Shown one piece after another: positions 49,743-62,345 of a stretch of DNA of 64,000 bases. Location of the stretch: positions 744,001 through 808,000 of the forward strand of contig CM034131.1 in assembly GCA_019914995.1 (NCBI GenBank). Direction: 5' to 3'. Both the position numbers and the translations under genes were made by a program. The DNA is from Acanthochlamys bracteata. Lineage: Eukaryota > Streptophyta > Magnoliopsida > Pandanales > Velloziaceae. A model generated the notes under the pieces. It had not been told where the DNA came from. It saw nothing but the letters and a program-made list of their open reading frames with translations, and ran no database searches. The stretch's first letter is position 1; each line of letters opens with the position of its first letter.

Positions 49743-52700
49743 ATGGCATCACCGTTGGAAGGTAAGATTGCGTCGATTTTTAGTTTTCCTCTCTCTTTTA
49801 CTTCGGTGAGTCCTGAATTTGATGTTATGAGTTAAAGTTGGTACAATTCCTTCTTTTATTGTTAAATTTGGCGAATATGGTTAGTGTGAGAAGTTTGTTT
49901 GACAAAAGGTCGATTTTGGTGTTGGTTTACTTGTTGCTATTGAAATTGTCTGTGTGCTGCTGTTAATGTTATGTTTGGTTGTGGTTTTATACATGAATGA
50001 TAGCTTTGTGGAGAATAGTTATTTACTTGTTCATGCGAGTGTGCTCTGGTGAGTTGTGGCCTTGTAGGCGAATTTTCTTTCTTTTGACTGTTTTTTGTTG
50101 AAGTATAATTCATTTGGCTGGAAAGCAGTAGAAAGTATTCTTTTGCTCTTCCCTTGTTCGCTTTTATTTTAATTATTTTAATTAGTTTTGCCAATGTTCA
50201 TGTTTGTACTACCGGTGCTAGCACTCAGGCAAAACTCCTCGATTATAATAAAAGCATTGCCAAAGATATACGATTGCTGTAGCTAGGAGACTATCCTTTC
50301 TCTGGATTTTTGGGTTAGTTATGAGGAAAGACACCCACTTTTCTCTTGACAACTGTGAAAAATACTTGCTCGAACTGAATGATAAGGTATAATATATTTT
50401 GTCACTGGATCGATGTAGTTACTTATATATGTGGGGTTTGTCTGGATGTTGATTAATGAAATTCGTTGGATGTTTGGCTAATTAACTACCAGTGCAGGCC
50501 TTGGGTTTTGGTAGGATTTTGTTCTGAATGCTAGAGAGGAAAGGAAAAGAAAGATTGATCTGTAGACTTAAACTTATAAATTCTCATGTCAGCCATGGGC
50601 TTCCATGCTTTGTAAATTTTATCTGTGTTGACTGCCCAATTTGTTGTATTTGTAATTACAAGGGAATTTAAGTTAGTTACTAAAGAGTAATATCTGGTGC
50701 AGGTGCATTTGTGTCACGATTATTCCTTGATTCAGTAATGTTGGAGCAATGTTTATTACAAAATCCTCATGTTAATCAACTCATTAGGGAGCATAGATAA
50801 ATTTTTTGAACAAGAAGGAGATTTATAAGGGGATGAATCTTTTATTTTCTGACTTAGGAGTTTCTTTCCTTCCCTATGTTGATGATCGGTTCCCTATGTT
50901 GATTAGTATCAATCAGTTGTCAACTTGATTTTAACTTGGGAGGGAGTTGGATGATGTACTTGTTCTTGAATCTTTTTTAATTAATATGCTTGAAAGTGCA
51001 ACTACTTGGTTTTTATTTTATTTTTAATTGATGATAACAACTAGGTTTTTTATTTTTAATTGCTGAATTTACTAAGATATCTTTTTGAAACCTTATGCTG
51101 CAATAAAAATTTTCGAAATTCTTTTTTATCTAACTTCTGCATATTCCAGTACACAGTAGTTGGGCTGGTGTCCTTGACAGCCTTTCTAATATATCAGTGT
51201 CTGTTGAGGTACAAGCTGTTATTGATTGTTCCCTCCAGTGTAAGATTTCTCTTAGTGTGCTTTTAGGCAATTGGTTGTACTACTACTTACCAGCTCCTGT
51301 TTGTCTTGCCGTTAAGTTCATTTTGACTGTAGCAAGTGTTATGTTCTCATTGTTTCTTTCTCTTCTTGAAGCTGGACATATGGCTGGAAGCGGGACCACC
51401 TTTAATGACCAAATTCTCGTTGACAAGCTTGCAAAGCTCAACAACACGCAGCAAAGCATCGAAAGTATCCTTTCTCATGTTTTGCTTAAAATTTGGTGGA
51501 ATCAATCTTCTTCCTGGAATATTCTAGTTGTCATTCAACATAATTTCATCTCACTGTCGATAACTTGTTTTCTTTTTTGGTGCAAGTCCTTGTTGAATGG
51601 TTAGGATTTGTACATCTGTTTTTTTGTGCTTGCTCCAACAGAATTTCAATACCTTCTAATCTCGTAGGAAAGGTTGTAGATCTAATCTCATATTGAACTT
51701 GTGTCATTCTTACTATGAACTTCCATCGCACTTTATATAAGTTTTGAAAAGCATAACCATGTCAGAGTGGATTTGTAAAGATAGTCAATAGCCTGTCTAC
51801 TGATTGTACCTTAAATAAGATAACTGTTGCTTTACCGATTCATTTTTCATGTAAGTTCATCATCGTTCTTGCTTGTTGCTTGGCCTTGTGACAGGAAAAA
51901 ATTGCCTTAAGATGATTTCCTGGTGCATTTGGCTGCTTGTTTAGCCAAAGGAATAATATTTACAAATTCCTTCACTTGCTTATCTGAGGGAAGATAATTA
52001 TGCATAGGAGTCCCAATTCTTTTTATGTGTTAATAATTGAGTACTATACTTCTATTGCTATTACCTCCATACTGTATTAATTACCTAGCTATATAGAATA
52101 GAAAGTTCATTTCAATGCTTGTATGTGATATTTCTTTTTTGGAGGTAAAAGCTTGTGGCTTATGTCGCTTTCTCAAGTTTTGGTAGTAATGTTGCATTCT
52201 TAATATCACAAAGCTTTATCACACTGGTGTATATTCCACAGAAAGAGGGCAAGGCATGTGGTTGAAACTTGGGAAAGGCAGTTTCATTGTTCTCCAAGGG
52301 GGCAACGAGTGCCTTATTTATACCTTGTCAATGATATTCTGCAAAATAGTAGATGGAAAGGTGCAGAATTTGTGGCTGAATTTTGGAAGGTTCTACCTGC
52401 TGCACTTGCTGATGTATATGAGAATGGGGGAGAGTGTGGAAGGAATACTGTAGTGAGACTGGTAAGCAACTTTACTTGATCGAAGTGTATTATGTTCGTT
52501 CCCATAAAAAACATGGGTTCTGCTAGTCAAAGTTCATTCTACGTACATGTACACGCATCGTGTACTGTGTTACATTATTCTCATGTAATTTTGTTTATTG
52601 AGTTCATTAATTTCAAAATGGACGGAGTTATCGAATATTGAAACTGAATCATTAAACCTCAAGAAGTTAGGAACTGAGAAAGCTTAGCACCTTGGGGAGG

Positions 52701-54991
52701 CCTTTCTTTCTACTGGGATGGTGTAAGGTGTCTCAATTACAGAATAATAACTCTTTATCCAGATTAACATCTGATGATGCCGAATGGTTGTGCACACCTG
52801 TTTGTAGTTATACTTAAACAAGTATACGTTGATGGTGGTAGCTCTTCAATTGAAAATATTTGCCATGCAGATTGTATTGCAGTCTCCATACTTTTTAATC
52901 TGCACACATATACCCTTTTGCTATTCAAGTCTTGAAGAAGTTAGGTTTTCTTAGTACCTAGCAGTTGATTGAGATAACGTTAGATTTTTTGGAGTCAAGC
53001 TGGTCTCATTGAAGAACAAATAATTTCTGGAATAGAATTAAGAATTTTAGTTGCAAAGGCTGCTAGTAGGCAGCTCTACTGTTAACGAGGCTTCTGATTT
53101 TTCATGTAAATGTGCTTACTTCTTTTATTTCATGCAAGGTTGATTTGTAGTGTACTTGCTTTATAGGTTGACATTTGGGAAGACCGGAAAGTATTTGGGT
53201 CACGTGGACAATTGCTAAAGGAAGATCTGTTGGGATTAAATGTGGAGAATAGGAGCAGAAATGGAAGAATCAGCAGTTACAAGTTGGTAAGAGTTCCAAT
53301 TCCATTCTAAAAGAATGCTTGTGTGTACTAGTGCTTATATCAATGTGGGCATTGTTGTTAACCTTGAATGTACAGAGACAACCTGGTGGAGATATGCTCC
53401 AGAAGCTTGTTTACAGTTATGAGCATGTATATGGTGGTCCAGTTGATGAAGATTCTGTGCTTGGGAGATACCAACATGCATTGCTTCTATTGAAAATGCT
53501 GAGAAGAAAGTGGGGGATGATTCAGAGCAAGATACTCTTGCTATTAGTGGTAGTAGTGCAATGTGATATACCTTCTGTACAAAATTAGCTACCTGTTTCT
53601 ATACGCTTGCTATTGATTGACAGGTAAAGGAACTAATTCCGGAGTTCTAGAAGAGTTACAGGCACAGCATGGCATACTAAAGGAATGTATAGAGCAACTG
53701 AAAGCAGTTGAGTCATGGAGAAACTCCCTAGCATCACTTTTAAGAGAGGCACTACATGAACAGGTGTGCTAAGAATCTCTATCACAGATGTTATATTTAT
53801 AAACCTTCGAGATATTTGATTGCATTCAGTTTATTGTTTGGCAATTTCAGGAGATGAAACTTGATCGGATACATGCACAACTCCAGGTATTACTTGTACT
53901 GTTGACTCTGTTTTGATTGCTTGAATAATTTTGATATAACTGCTGCTCTTTCATGGACTCGCTAATTCAATATTTCATCCCTTGAGATGTTCATGATGTG
54001 CTTCATTAAATTTACCTAAATGTGGATAATATTTTCTACTTGTTGCTTGAATTCAAGATTTTTAACAAAATATGATGACTTGTTTTGTGAAATTTGTCTC
54101 TGGGTTGAGTATATATTGATTCTGACTATATGCAACTACCAATATGTGCATAGGTTAGTCCTCTCAACAGCCCTTCTAGGGTCTCCTGAGCTGTATGAAC
54201 TAGGTGCTCAAGCATATACATATTTAGAGTATTTTTCTTCGATTTTACAGGTAGCTCTGTCACAGTATGAGCATGTAGGAAACATCTACCCGCAGTTGGC
54301 TATGAATCAGTCACCACCAGGGGAGAGGTTGAAGGAGATATCTGTTATATCCAACCTTCCTCACAGTTCTGCTTCAGAAACTCAACCCATCAAGGAAGAT
54401 CCAGAAGTATCAACTCCTGTTAATCATAAGTCTCAGCAGGCTCACTTCATCGACAACCTCCAAGATACAAACAAGGAGGATCGAAAGTCAGCTGCTACCG
54501 AAGTTGCTGCAAAGCTAACAGCATCAACCTCTTCCGCTCAGATGCTTAGCTTTGTGCTCTCATCGCTTGCTTCAGAGGGTGTTATTACAGAGATGGCAAA
54601 AGAAGATTATCCTTCTGACAGGAAGAGGCCCAAGATTGAGAATGGCACTGCTCCATATATCCCTTCTGGGCTGCAGCTGCCGCCGCCACCACCGTTCTCA
54701 CATCCTGATTCAATACCTCAGCCGACACCACCACCACCACCACTAAAACCACCATTATCATCACCGATTAGTCTGCAGCCGCCAGCATTGATACCTTTGA
54801 TGCCTCCCTTTCAACCCCTAACGACTCAATTCGGACAGCCGTCTGGCTCTATGCCAAGCAAACAGTTTAGCTTTAATGCTGCCCCGCTGAACGGCCCTCC
54901 TATGCCAGGGTTTCCAGTAGTCATTCCTTCATTTCCAGGTCCCCCAAGCGCTTACCCATCTATACCACCGCCAACAATTTCCCGACAATGA
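49743..54991 (+). CDS. CID/RPR-domain RNA polymerase II CTD-binding protein (RPRD1-like), frameshifted in exon 5
   Basis: Eight exons: 49743-49761, 51372-51464, 52214-52461, 53167-53286, 53376-53549, 53624-53763, 53851-53886 and 54251-54991. They match plant ENTH/VHS-type proteins At5g10060/At5g65180. The CID (about residues 12-135) shows LVDKLAKLNNTQQSI, LSHWCIFHRKRARHVVETW, YLYLVNDILQNSR and KVFGSRGQLLKEDLL. A coiled-coil region follows (LEELQAQHGILKECIEQL), then the AAKLTASTSSAQMLSFVLSSL block and a proline-rich tail. These proteins bind the phosphorylated polymerase CTD in transcription termination and processing. Exon 5 reads in one frame up to VDEDSVLG and in another from IPTCIASIENAEKKVG, so one base is missing near 53461-53467. 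As given, translation would stop soon after. With that base restored, the product would be about 523 residues. The start is the first ATG of the frame; Met at 51380 (MAGSGTTF) equals the usual start of homologues and may be used instead. Confidence 0.85.
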
Positions 54992-55060
54992 TTCTTAAAT
55001 CTACCTAGAAGAAGGATCTGGTCTCAGAGTTTGATTATGCAGAGTTTTGTATGATGATAC

Positions 55061-55066
55061 AATAAA
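55061..55066 (+). terminator. Poly(A) signal of the CID gene
   Basis: AATAAA lies 70 bases after the stop codon, followed by T-rich sequence, suiting a near polyadenylation site. Confidence 0.5.
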
Positions 55067-55439
55067 CTTCGTCTCTCAGACTTGGGTGATCCTTTTGTTG
55101 TGTTCCCCGTCTCTCTCTTATATCAGAGGTTCTGTGGGCTCATCTTTCTTGCATATACAATCAAAAGGTACATATTTGTATACTGATGATTAAAAAACAT
55201 ATCTTTGTAGTCTTGTAAAAAATTTAACACAACTCTGCTTACATAGCAACTAATATATGTATGTGATTTTGCAGTTTGCATATGCTTTCATATTAGTTGT
55301 TGTAATATAGTTCTTCCTTTCTCTTTGTAAACTATGTAGGATCTGTATGTTGATTTCTTATGTAATCGCAAGTTATATATAATCTTTTTTGTCTCAAGAA
55401 GAAGGAGAGGATAATAAACTAGAATTGAATTTAAGCGTA

Positions 55440-57651
55440 TGTATGTCTTTTCAATTTTGGAATGAGTCGGTTGGATGAGTTTGATGAGGTGTATGGTTTT
55501 TCAAGCCCAAGCCACTCGTAGACTTATCTATAAATCCTTAAAATTAAATTTTCTTCTCTACCCACCTTCCGTTCCTTCTCTGTCCTCCGTTCACCCAAAT
55601 CCTTTCTCCCTTCTTCCGTGAGTTCGTGAGCGTGCTTGTCGCCGACGTTGAGTTCCCTCTTCCGACGATTGCTCTCCTACCCCTTTCTCTCCTTCGCGTG
55701 CTATCGAAGAGCTACGCCGCGTCGACAGGGACTTGCGAGCGGAGATCGGATTTCGACACCGCGTCTCAATCGGCAAAAATTTACACCGGTGAAAGGGTCC
55801 TCTTCTCCTCCCCGATCAGTGGCTGCTCATCTTTTCAATTTCGCCTATTTGGCCGAACGGGTAAGTAAACCTTAGAAATCGACGATCGTCGTGACTATGT
55901 GCACGCGAGCTCGTGATCGACGCTGTCGGTGTTGTGGTTCACGGCTATCACCTACCTTGACTTTTTTGAATTTCGTGTTGACGGCCACCTCAAATCCGGG
56001 CAGTGTCTAATCGTCGAAATCCGGTGAACAAGTTGGCTCCGCTATTTAGGTGAATGCAACATTTAAATCTCGTCGTTAACACTCGTTATTGAACTATCTA
56101 ATTAACCATGTTCTTATGTGGTAGATATTTTCTTCGATCGGAGGCATAAAAGGTTCGACATCGATATTGGAGTTGATTAAGAGTAGCCGATTCGTTATTT
56201 AGCTAGGTGAGTCTTTATCCAAACTAGCATTTCCATTAGAAAATGACATGAAATTGTGATTATGAGAGGAGGTTGAATTCAAATGTATGCATTAATTTTG
56301 AAATAGCTATAGCTTTGTAAGTGCTTAGTGTTCGGTGAAGTTAATTTGATGGACATTAGTAATCGTTTGCACATACTTATTAGCATCGAAACGAGGAAGA
56401 TAGTGTGTTAAAGCGGCAATGGATTTTGTGCGGCATAGGCACTGCGAAGGTATTAAGGTGAGAGTTACCGTGCCATCTTTCTCTTTCTAGATTAACGTTA
56501 GCACTTGCGCACAGGTAACATTTGTTTTGGCTCTCCGGCACACATTGCCAGATACGTTGCATTATGATTTGCTTCCCTCATGACGCATGATTCAAGTGTG
56601 ATGCATGTTTACTATTTAACTTGTTAGCATATATAATATTATAAATTATCATATGTTGTGTTGGCTAGTATTGTTATTACTAGAACATATTGATTTACAG
56701 CATGCTTGATAATGATGTTATTACTAGACCAATCAACCGGATGGAGGTAGCCTCGGTGGGGCGCAGATGGATTCTGGATAACGAGTGCGGGCGGAGATAT
56801 TGGATTGGAGATTAGATTTATGTTTAGATACTCTGACTCTCTGACTGTTGTATTTTTATTATAAATTTCGAATTTCTAAGTTTCATATTAGAGAGGTATT
56901 TTTAATTATTAACTTATTTTGTGTCTTAATGAATATACTATTTTAATGTCTATTCAACTACTACTTATTTATTTGTTATTTTATCCAATTATTGATTTAC
57001 TTATTGTTTTATATTTTATAAGAGACTTTTATTTAATACTTGATTTATTAACTGGATAAATATTTATTATAACTTAGTTTTTGGTTATTATATTTTCTTA
57101 TTAAGTTTCAAGGTTTAATGTTTTCTTTAAAAAGTATGTTATCTTACAAATTAATTTTTGAAGCTATATTGACATCAGTTATTATATAATTATTTAATTG
57201 CATTGCATATAACCGTATCTTTCCTACTGAGATCTGAGTCAGTATGGGACGATTCAGAACTTGATAGGTTTGATCCGATCCATCGTTGCATTATTGTTTC
57301 ATGTAGAATTATAGGAATAAACAATTAGGTAATGCATTAGTGATTTAATTCGGTGCATTTTACTATTTTACCTCACTGAGACTGGACTCATTTCTTTCTT
57401 TTCTTTGGCCTTCCCCAGATTCGTTAGAGGCATGTAGAAGAGGACTTGCTGAAGCATCGTCTCTCGCGCGTGCGCGTCAAGGGTATACACTTTTATGTTA
57501 TTTATTATGCATGTAGATAGCTCTATGCTTCGAAAGACTTGTACATTTTGTCGGGTACATATTTTTGTTATAACTTGAAATAGATTTGAAGTGTTGCTAC
57601 TAAGCTGGTTAATGTATGTGTCTTTTTGAGTTGGTTAAAATTCTGTCGTGA
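55440..57651 (+). mobile_element. Long LTR-like repeat (copy 2), ends TCGTGACA
   Basis: Collinear with 1110-4290 through scattered similar blocks: the 'aggtaacatttgttttggctctccggcaca' block near 56513, the 'caaccggatgg..gtagcctcggtgggg' block near 56735 (compare 3070-3120), and 'agtatgggacgattc', 'atccatcgttgcatt', 'taggtaatgcattagtgat' and 'cctcactgagactgg' up to 'ggccttccccag' near 57418. The right end CTGTCGTGACA (57651) corresponds to GGGTCGTGACA of copy 1. A TATA-like CTATAAATCC is at about 55529 and a strong donor GTAAGT at 55862. The left end is approximate and no coding domain is present, so this is a solo or decayed LTR. Confidence 0.5.
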
Positions 57652-58259
57652 CAGTTATAGTGTTAGACCATATTATGGTAAATGTGCAAGGTTTTTCCCC
57701 TTGAAATTTGGGGAAGGTTTTCGTCAAAAATTTTGAAAATCTTGGCGCCTGTTATACTTGAATTATTTTGGACAGTTTTGAGTCATTCCCTTGGTAGGGG
57801 TGTGACATTGCTGTTGAATCATCTATTGACTGCTTCACCATAAATGTATCCGTTGGTCCGTTATTGGAAAGTTTGTCGTCACGGTACGAAGAAGATGCGA
57901 ATTACGATTGTCCTTTGCCTTGCTAAGCGTCCTAAACTTACTAGCAGTGTTATGGGATGTTGAATGATGTTTGAGGATTGAATGGTGAATGAATGAATCA
58001 ATCGAATCTTAGATTTGGATGCGCCTTAGCAGTAATGGATAAGAACATGGATTTTAATTTCGAAAACATGTACTTCTCTATACCGCTTTCAAGATTGTAT
58101 TTATTATTGTGGAGGTTGTATTATGCATAGTCGGCCACCGGTAGTCTGTAGCTGTTGTAATTGTTTAGTTGGTGGTTGGGGTTTTTTTGTTCTTACTTTT
58201 GGTATTTAATGTAGTAAATTGCCAATATTATGATATTGCACAGGGTTCCTCTTGAGTCT

Positions 58260-58400
58260 GTAAGGGGGATTCTATCGAAATCTTGGAAATTTCAGCATGT
58301 GTGACGATTGAGTCAAGTATTGGGTCAGGCTTACCGTGCTGGGCTATGTTTGGGCTTATGTGGCTTGGTTTAGTTTAATGCTCGGTTATAGTCGAAATTT
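58260..58400 (+). mobile_element. Short fragment of the same LTR-like repeat, next to USE1
   Basis: About 100 bases (58285-58400) match the end of copy 1 (about 4190-4280): 'gattgagtcaa', 'ttaccgtgctgggct', 'gggctt', 'ggtttagtttaatgc'. Its presence outside the copy-2 end suggests nested or rearranged insertions. Confidence 0.45.
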
Positions 58401-58478
58401 GGTTCTTGAAAGTTTTGAAAATTTATTTCTGTTGTTTTGTGTAGGGTGAAGTGTGCAATTCTCAAACGGATTTGATCA

Positions 58479-61400
58479 ATGGGACTCAGTAAGACAGAGA
58501 TAAATCTTAAGAGGTTGCTTGCAGCTGCACCTCAACAACAAAATCAGGCAAAGCTAGTACATGTGAGTTTGAAAAAAATCCATTGATACCATGATGCTTT
58601 TCTTATCCAAGTTTTCAATGCGCCTTGGGTGAACTCTTCGTAAGCCAGTACAACATGTTAAAGCTTTTTTTGCTGCATCATGTAACTGAAATAGATACCC
58701 TACGATATCTTTAATTTTCTTGCTTCTGTTTGCATTTGTTCATAAGAAATTGTGGAAATAATGGCTTTCATCACTCTAGGTTCTCTTCCTTTTAAATCTC
58801 AATAATATCAAGTGGCATGCAATTTCTTTTTTTATTGTAGGCATTTGAATTTTCTCATTTCAGTTAATTACCTGGCATTTCTTTGCAATTGCAGTACATT
58901 ACTACCCTAAGGGAGCTATTGGAGCAGTTGGGTGCAGAGGCTGCAGCAGAGGGCATCACAAGGTCTGTATCCAACATCTTCATTTGATTTGCTGTCTAGA
59001 TCTTTACTCGTAATTGGTTTATATATAGAAGGAAATCTATCACGCAAACTTAGATATATCACGCGAACTTGTTTAAGGCACATATTCGTTTATGTTGGCT
59101 ATGGTTGCCCTGATTTGAATAAGATCTTCCATGCATTATCTAGATTGTGAAGGCTGTTCAATGTGTAATTCTGGTTAGGAGACTTGTCTAAAAATTATGC
59201 GTATTTTACTACTGTTGCTACCGAACATGTCCCAGCATTTGTGGGATTCCTATGAGTAATCAGAAGCTTATATCCCTCCTCTCTTCTAGCTTTGCGATTG
59301 TGGCAATTTTGATAGTCCCAAACAATGTATCTAATAGTTGGATACAATTTTTATGGGACTTGCACAAGTAGAATATTACTATTAACAAGAATGCTTTCAA
59401 AAACATTGTTTATTTCTTCCGAAATATCTGTCATGTTAATTTTAGACAAATCTCACCTCTTACTACAGTTTTCAGTTTACTTAAATATCAAAAATTTTCA
59501 TTTTCATCCATCCCTTATACGAGCACCTTGTTCCCCCATCTTCTGAGACCATCAATCTCCTCTATGATTGAACTATGTCTTTGTTCTTTGTCAATTTTGG
59601 CTATCTTGAAGTGCTTTGTATGTGCTCCTTTTGGATGCTCGTATGTCATAGCTTGGCATAATATTTCTGATCTTATAGGGATACCTTATGTCCAACTTAT
59701 CTTGGAGGTGTGGTTACCTAGGTGATGTTGACAGTTACCATATGGAGCACCCAGCAGTATGTGGTCCATGCTTCCTTCTGAAGTTGCCATAGAAATAATC
59801 TTGTTACGACAGTTTACTTGCTTGCATTATGTCATCTTCATCTATGTATAGCATACTTGATGACTAGTTCTTGCTACTTTTATGCTTCGCTACTCTTTTT
59901 CCCCTCATGATGGTGTATTTTGTCTTTCCCCTTTTGCTTTTAGGATCTCTACTGACAAGTATACTGTGTGTTAGTATGCATATCTTCTAGTCTTTCTCTG
60001 CTAGATGGCTGTTTCTGTTCTTCACAGGCGTGTCAATTACTTCTACCGCAAATTAGAAGTACATCCTTCCGATGAGATTATAAAACTCAAAATATGTTAT
60101 TGATTCATCATCTTGTACTTGTGTCTCTTTTTTCATAAAATACTTCTAGTAACTGTTGTGCTCCTGATTTGCTTGCAGCATCTCAAAAGCAAAGTTGAAC
60201 GAGTACTCAGAACAGATAGAGGCCCTTGCTGCTAAATTAGCTACACCGATGGTATCTACTCCAGTGCTGCTTGTGCATATTGTTCTGTTTTTACTTTTCA
60301 ATATTTTAGGAATTTCAAGTAGCAACTTTTCTGATTTCTATTAAGTTAAAATGTTTTGTACTTGATAATTTCAACCTGTTTCATGTTAGTTTCTGACATG
60401 ATATCCAACATTTTCCACAGTTAAGGTTGCTTTGTTTGTAGAAATTAAACCATTGAAGTTAAATACAACGAGTACGTTTTAGTATGAGCCACTATCTTCT
60501 TTCAGTTATCGATGTCTTCGTTCCATCAAATAGTATATTAAGTTTTATAATTCAAAGATAGAAATGTCTGTCAAGCTATTCCCATAAGCTTACTATTACA
60601 TGCTGTTTTCCTCACAGATTGAACCTTTGGAACTAAAACAAACAGAGGCTTTGGAGATTGCTCAAGCAGGACCTTCAAAAGTTAAAGATACAAGTTCTGC
60701 AGAAGAAAGCCCTTCTAAAGACGATGATGCTAGCAGGAAAGCAGGCAGTTTGTCTGGATTAAGGAGAAGATTCTTGTAAGTAGAATTTGTCTGAACATGT
60801 AAGGTTCCCTTCTGTACTTCATGTGTTTTTGTGAAGGTGTGGTTTTGTTTTGCAGGGCAAGTAGAAGTCTTGAAAAGACTGAGAGGAACCCAGAGAGTGC
60901 AGGAAGAGACTCGGTGAACGCTGTTAAACTCGATGCTTCAGCTCAGGCCCATATTGAAAAGCATAGGTATTATATTAAATATGGTTCTCTTAATAAGGAT
61001 GAAGCTATTCCTAGGAAGCAACCTGCTAAATCTTCTCTTTTGTGCCAGAAAACTTCAGGAAGATCTAACAGATGAAATGGTTGTGTTAGCTCGACAGCTG
61101 AAGGAGAGCAGCCTTGCAATGAATCAATCCTTACAAGAAACTGAAAAGGTCCTAAGTCATCATCTGTGTCCATCTTAGAAATTTTTGTGCTAAACAATTA
61201 CATGACGTGGATAGGCAGCTTAGATAGGCCAGTATCAATACATTTTCACTTAAATAAAAGAACTAAGTTCAGTCATCTCCAAGAGCCCTGCTTGCACTGA
61301 AGCAAGCTCATTTTCTAAGACCTAAAGTTTTTTTCTTAGGTTTTTCTTCTATGATAGTGCCTCACTTATTTCAATATGCTTGATTGAGCTCATTTTCCAG

Positions 61401-62109
61401 CAGCCCTGCTTGCACTGAAGCAAGCTTATCTTTCACGAAAAGAATCAACTATTTCAATATGCTTGATTGAGCTCATATAAAATTAGTAAAATAGCATAAC
61501 AAAAGATACAAACTTGGCGGTCCCTATTCATCTGATAAGACATTACATTTAATTCTTTTCGTGAAAGATGAAGGCATAGCTCACTCTCTAACACTATCAA
61601 CCTACAAAAGATTGAACCTAAACAACATGCAAGATGTGGAGACGTTACATTTTGATTTAGCATGTCTACAACTTTTATAGATAGAATTTTTCTTTAGAAT
61701 AGTCATGTAGCAAATGACTGAAAAATAGTTGTAGACATGTGTATCATTAGGCATGTATTATTCTCGCCCAGAGTAGTGGAAGGAGCTTGCCAAGCAGCAA
61801 ATGGCTTAAGCTGCAGGGCTGAGGAATGTCTTGTTCATTTTAATTCATGCCATTGAAAAAATTAAGTGATTTGGTTTAAATTACTTTCATGGACCACTGA
61901 TTAAGCATCTGGATGACATCCAACTGAAACAGGTACTTGACTCAACTGAAAAAGCAGTGGAGCACAGTTTAGCAACCACCGGTCATGCGAATGTGCGGGC
62001 TATGGAGATCTACTCTGAAAGCTTCAAAACAACTTGCTTCACTTGGCTTATAATCGTCGCGATGATCTGTATATTTGTAATGGTTGTCCTTTTAATCCGT
62101 GTAACTTGA
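58479..62109 (+). CDS. USE1: Use1-type ER SNARE, 256 aa
   Basis: Seven exons, 58479-58562, 58895-58962, 60179-60251, 60618-60775, 60856-60966, 61049-61148 and 61933-62109, give 256 residues. The start [18 protein letters not shown] is the conserved N-terminus of plant USE1 proteins. A helical N-terminal domain (to about residue 75) is followed by a Ser/Glu-rich linker. The Q-SNARE-like coiled coil comes next ([20 protein letters not shown] to [10 protein letters not shown]), and a C-terminal hydrophobic anchor near residues 235-254 ([20 protein letters not shown]) is followed by a short RVT tail, making it tail-anchored. In yeast and animals Use1 acts with Sec20, Sec22 and Ufe1/Syntaxin18 for Golgi-to-ER fusion. 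The ATG lies directly after a possible acceptor (TTTTGTGTAG at about 58434-58443), so a spliced leader exon upstream is possible. Intron 6 is packed with small repeats. Confidence 0.92.
61284..61569. repeat. Interleaved direct and inverted repeats in USE1 intron 6
   Basis: A 25-base sequence, AGCCCTGCTTGCACTGAAGC..., at 61284-61308 recurs exactly at 61402-61426; each copy is itself a hairpin (GCTTGC...GCAAGC). A 26-base sequence at 61368-61393 recurs exactly at 61451-61476. ATCTTTCACGAAAAGAAT at 61428-61445 is a perfect 18-bp inverted match to 61552-61569. This looks like a small rearranged transposon remnant. Confidence 0.85.
61661..61739. repeat. Perfect 12-bp inverted repeat in USE1 intron 6
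   Basis: CATGTCTACAAC at 61661-61672 pairs perfectly with GTTGTAGACATG at 61728-61739 across 55 bases. It could be the ends of a miniature element or a hairpin of the pre-mRNA; no target duplication could be confirmed. Confidence 0.7.
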
Positions 62110-62168
62110 CATACATCACAATTACGATAAGTTATATGCAGAATTAAATGTAATGCCGGTATTAACCT

Positions 62169-62190
62169 ATATATATATATATATATATAT
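62169..62190. repeat. (AT)11 microsatellite in the USE1 3' UTR region
   Basis: Eleven AT units lie 60 bases after the USE1 stop codon. Confidence 0.9.
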
Positions 62191-62331
62191 GTGATTGATT
62201 GTTAGGACTTATGTAGTGTGTAGATCTTTTGTAGAATGCTTGAGCTGAGTCATTTGTGACGATTAATGTTTTTTTATTGCTTCAATTCTTGTAACATTTG
62301 TAAGTTGGATTTCAAGTTGCAAGTTATGTTC

Positions 62332-62337
62332 AATAAA
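62332..62337 (+). terminator. Poly(A) signal of USE1
   Basis: AATAAA 223 bases after the USE1 stop codon, in a T- and A-rich context, suits a plant near-upstream element. Confidence 0.5.
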
Positions 62338-62345
62338 AGTTAAAT

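Noticed and set aside
51197..51604. 135-codon frame crossing CID-gene intron 1 and exon 2
   Set aside because: Its only family-like part is the MAGSGTTFNDQ exon; the rest is intron read-through.
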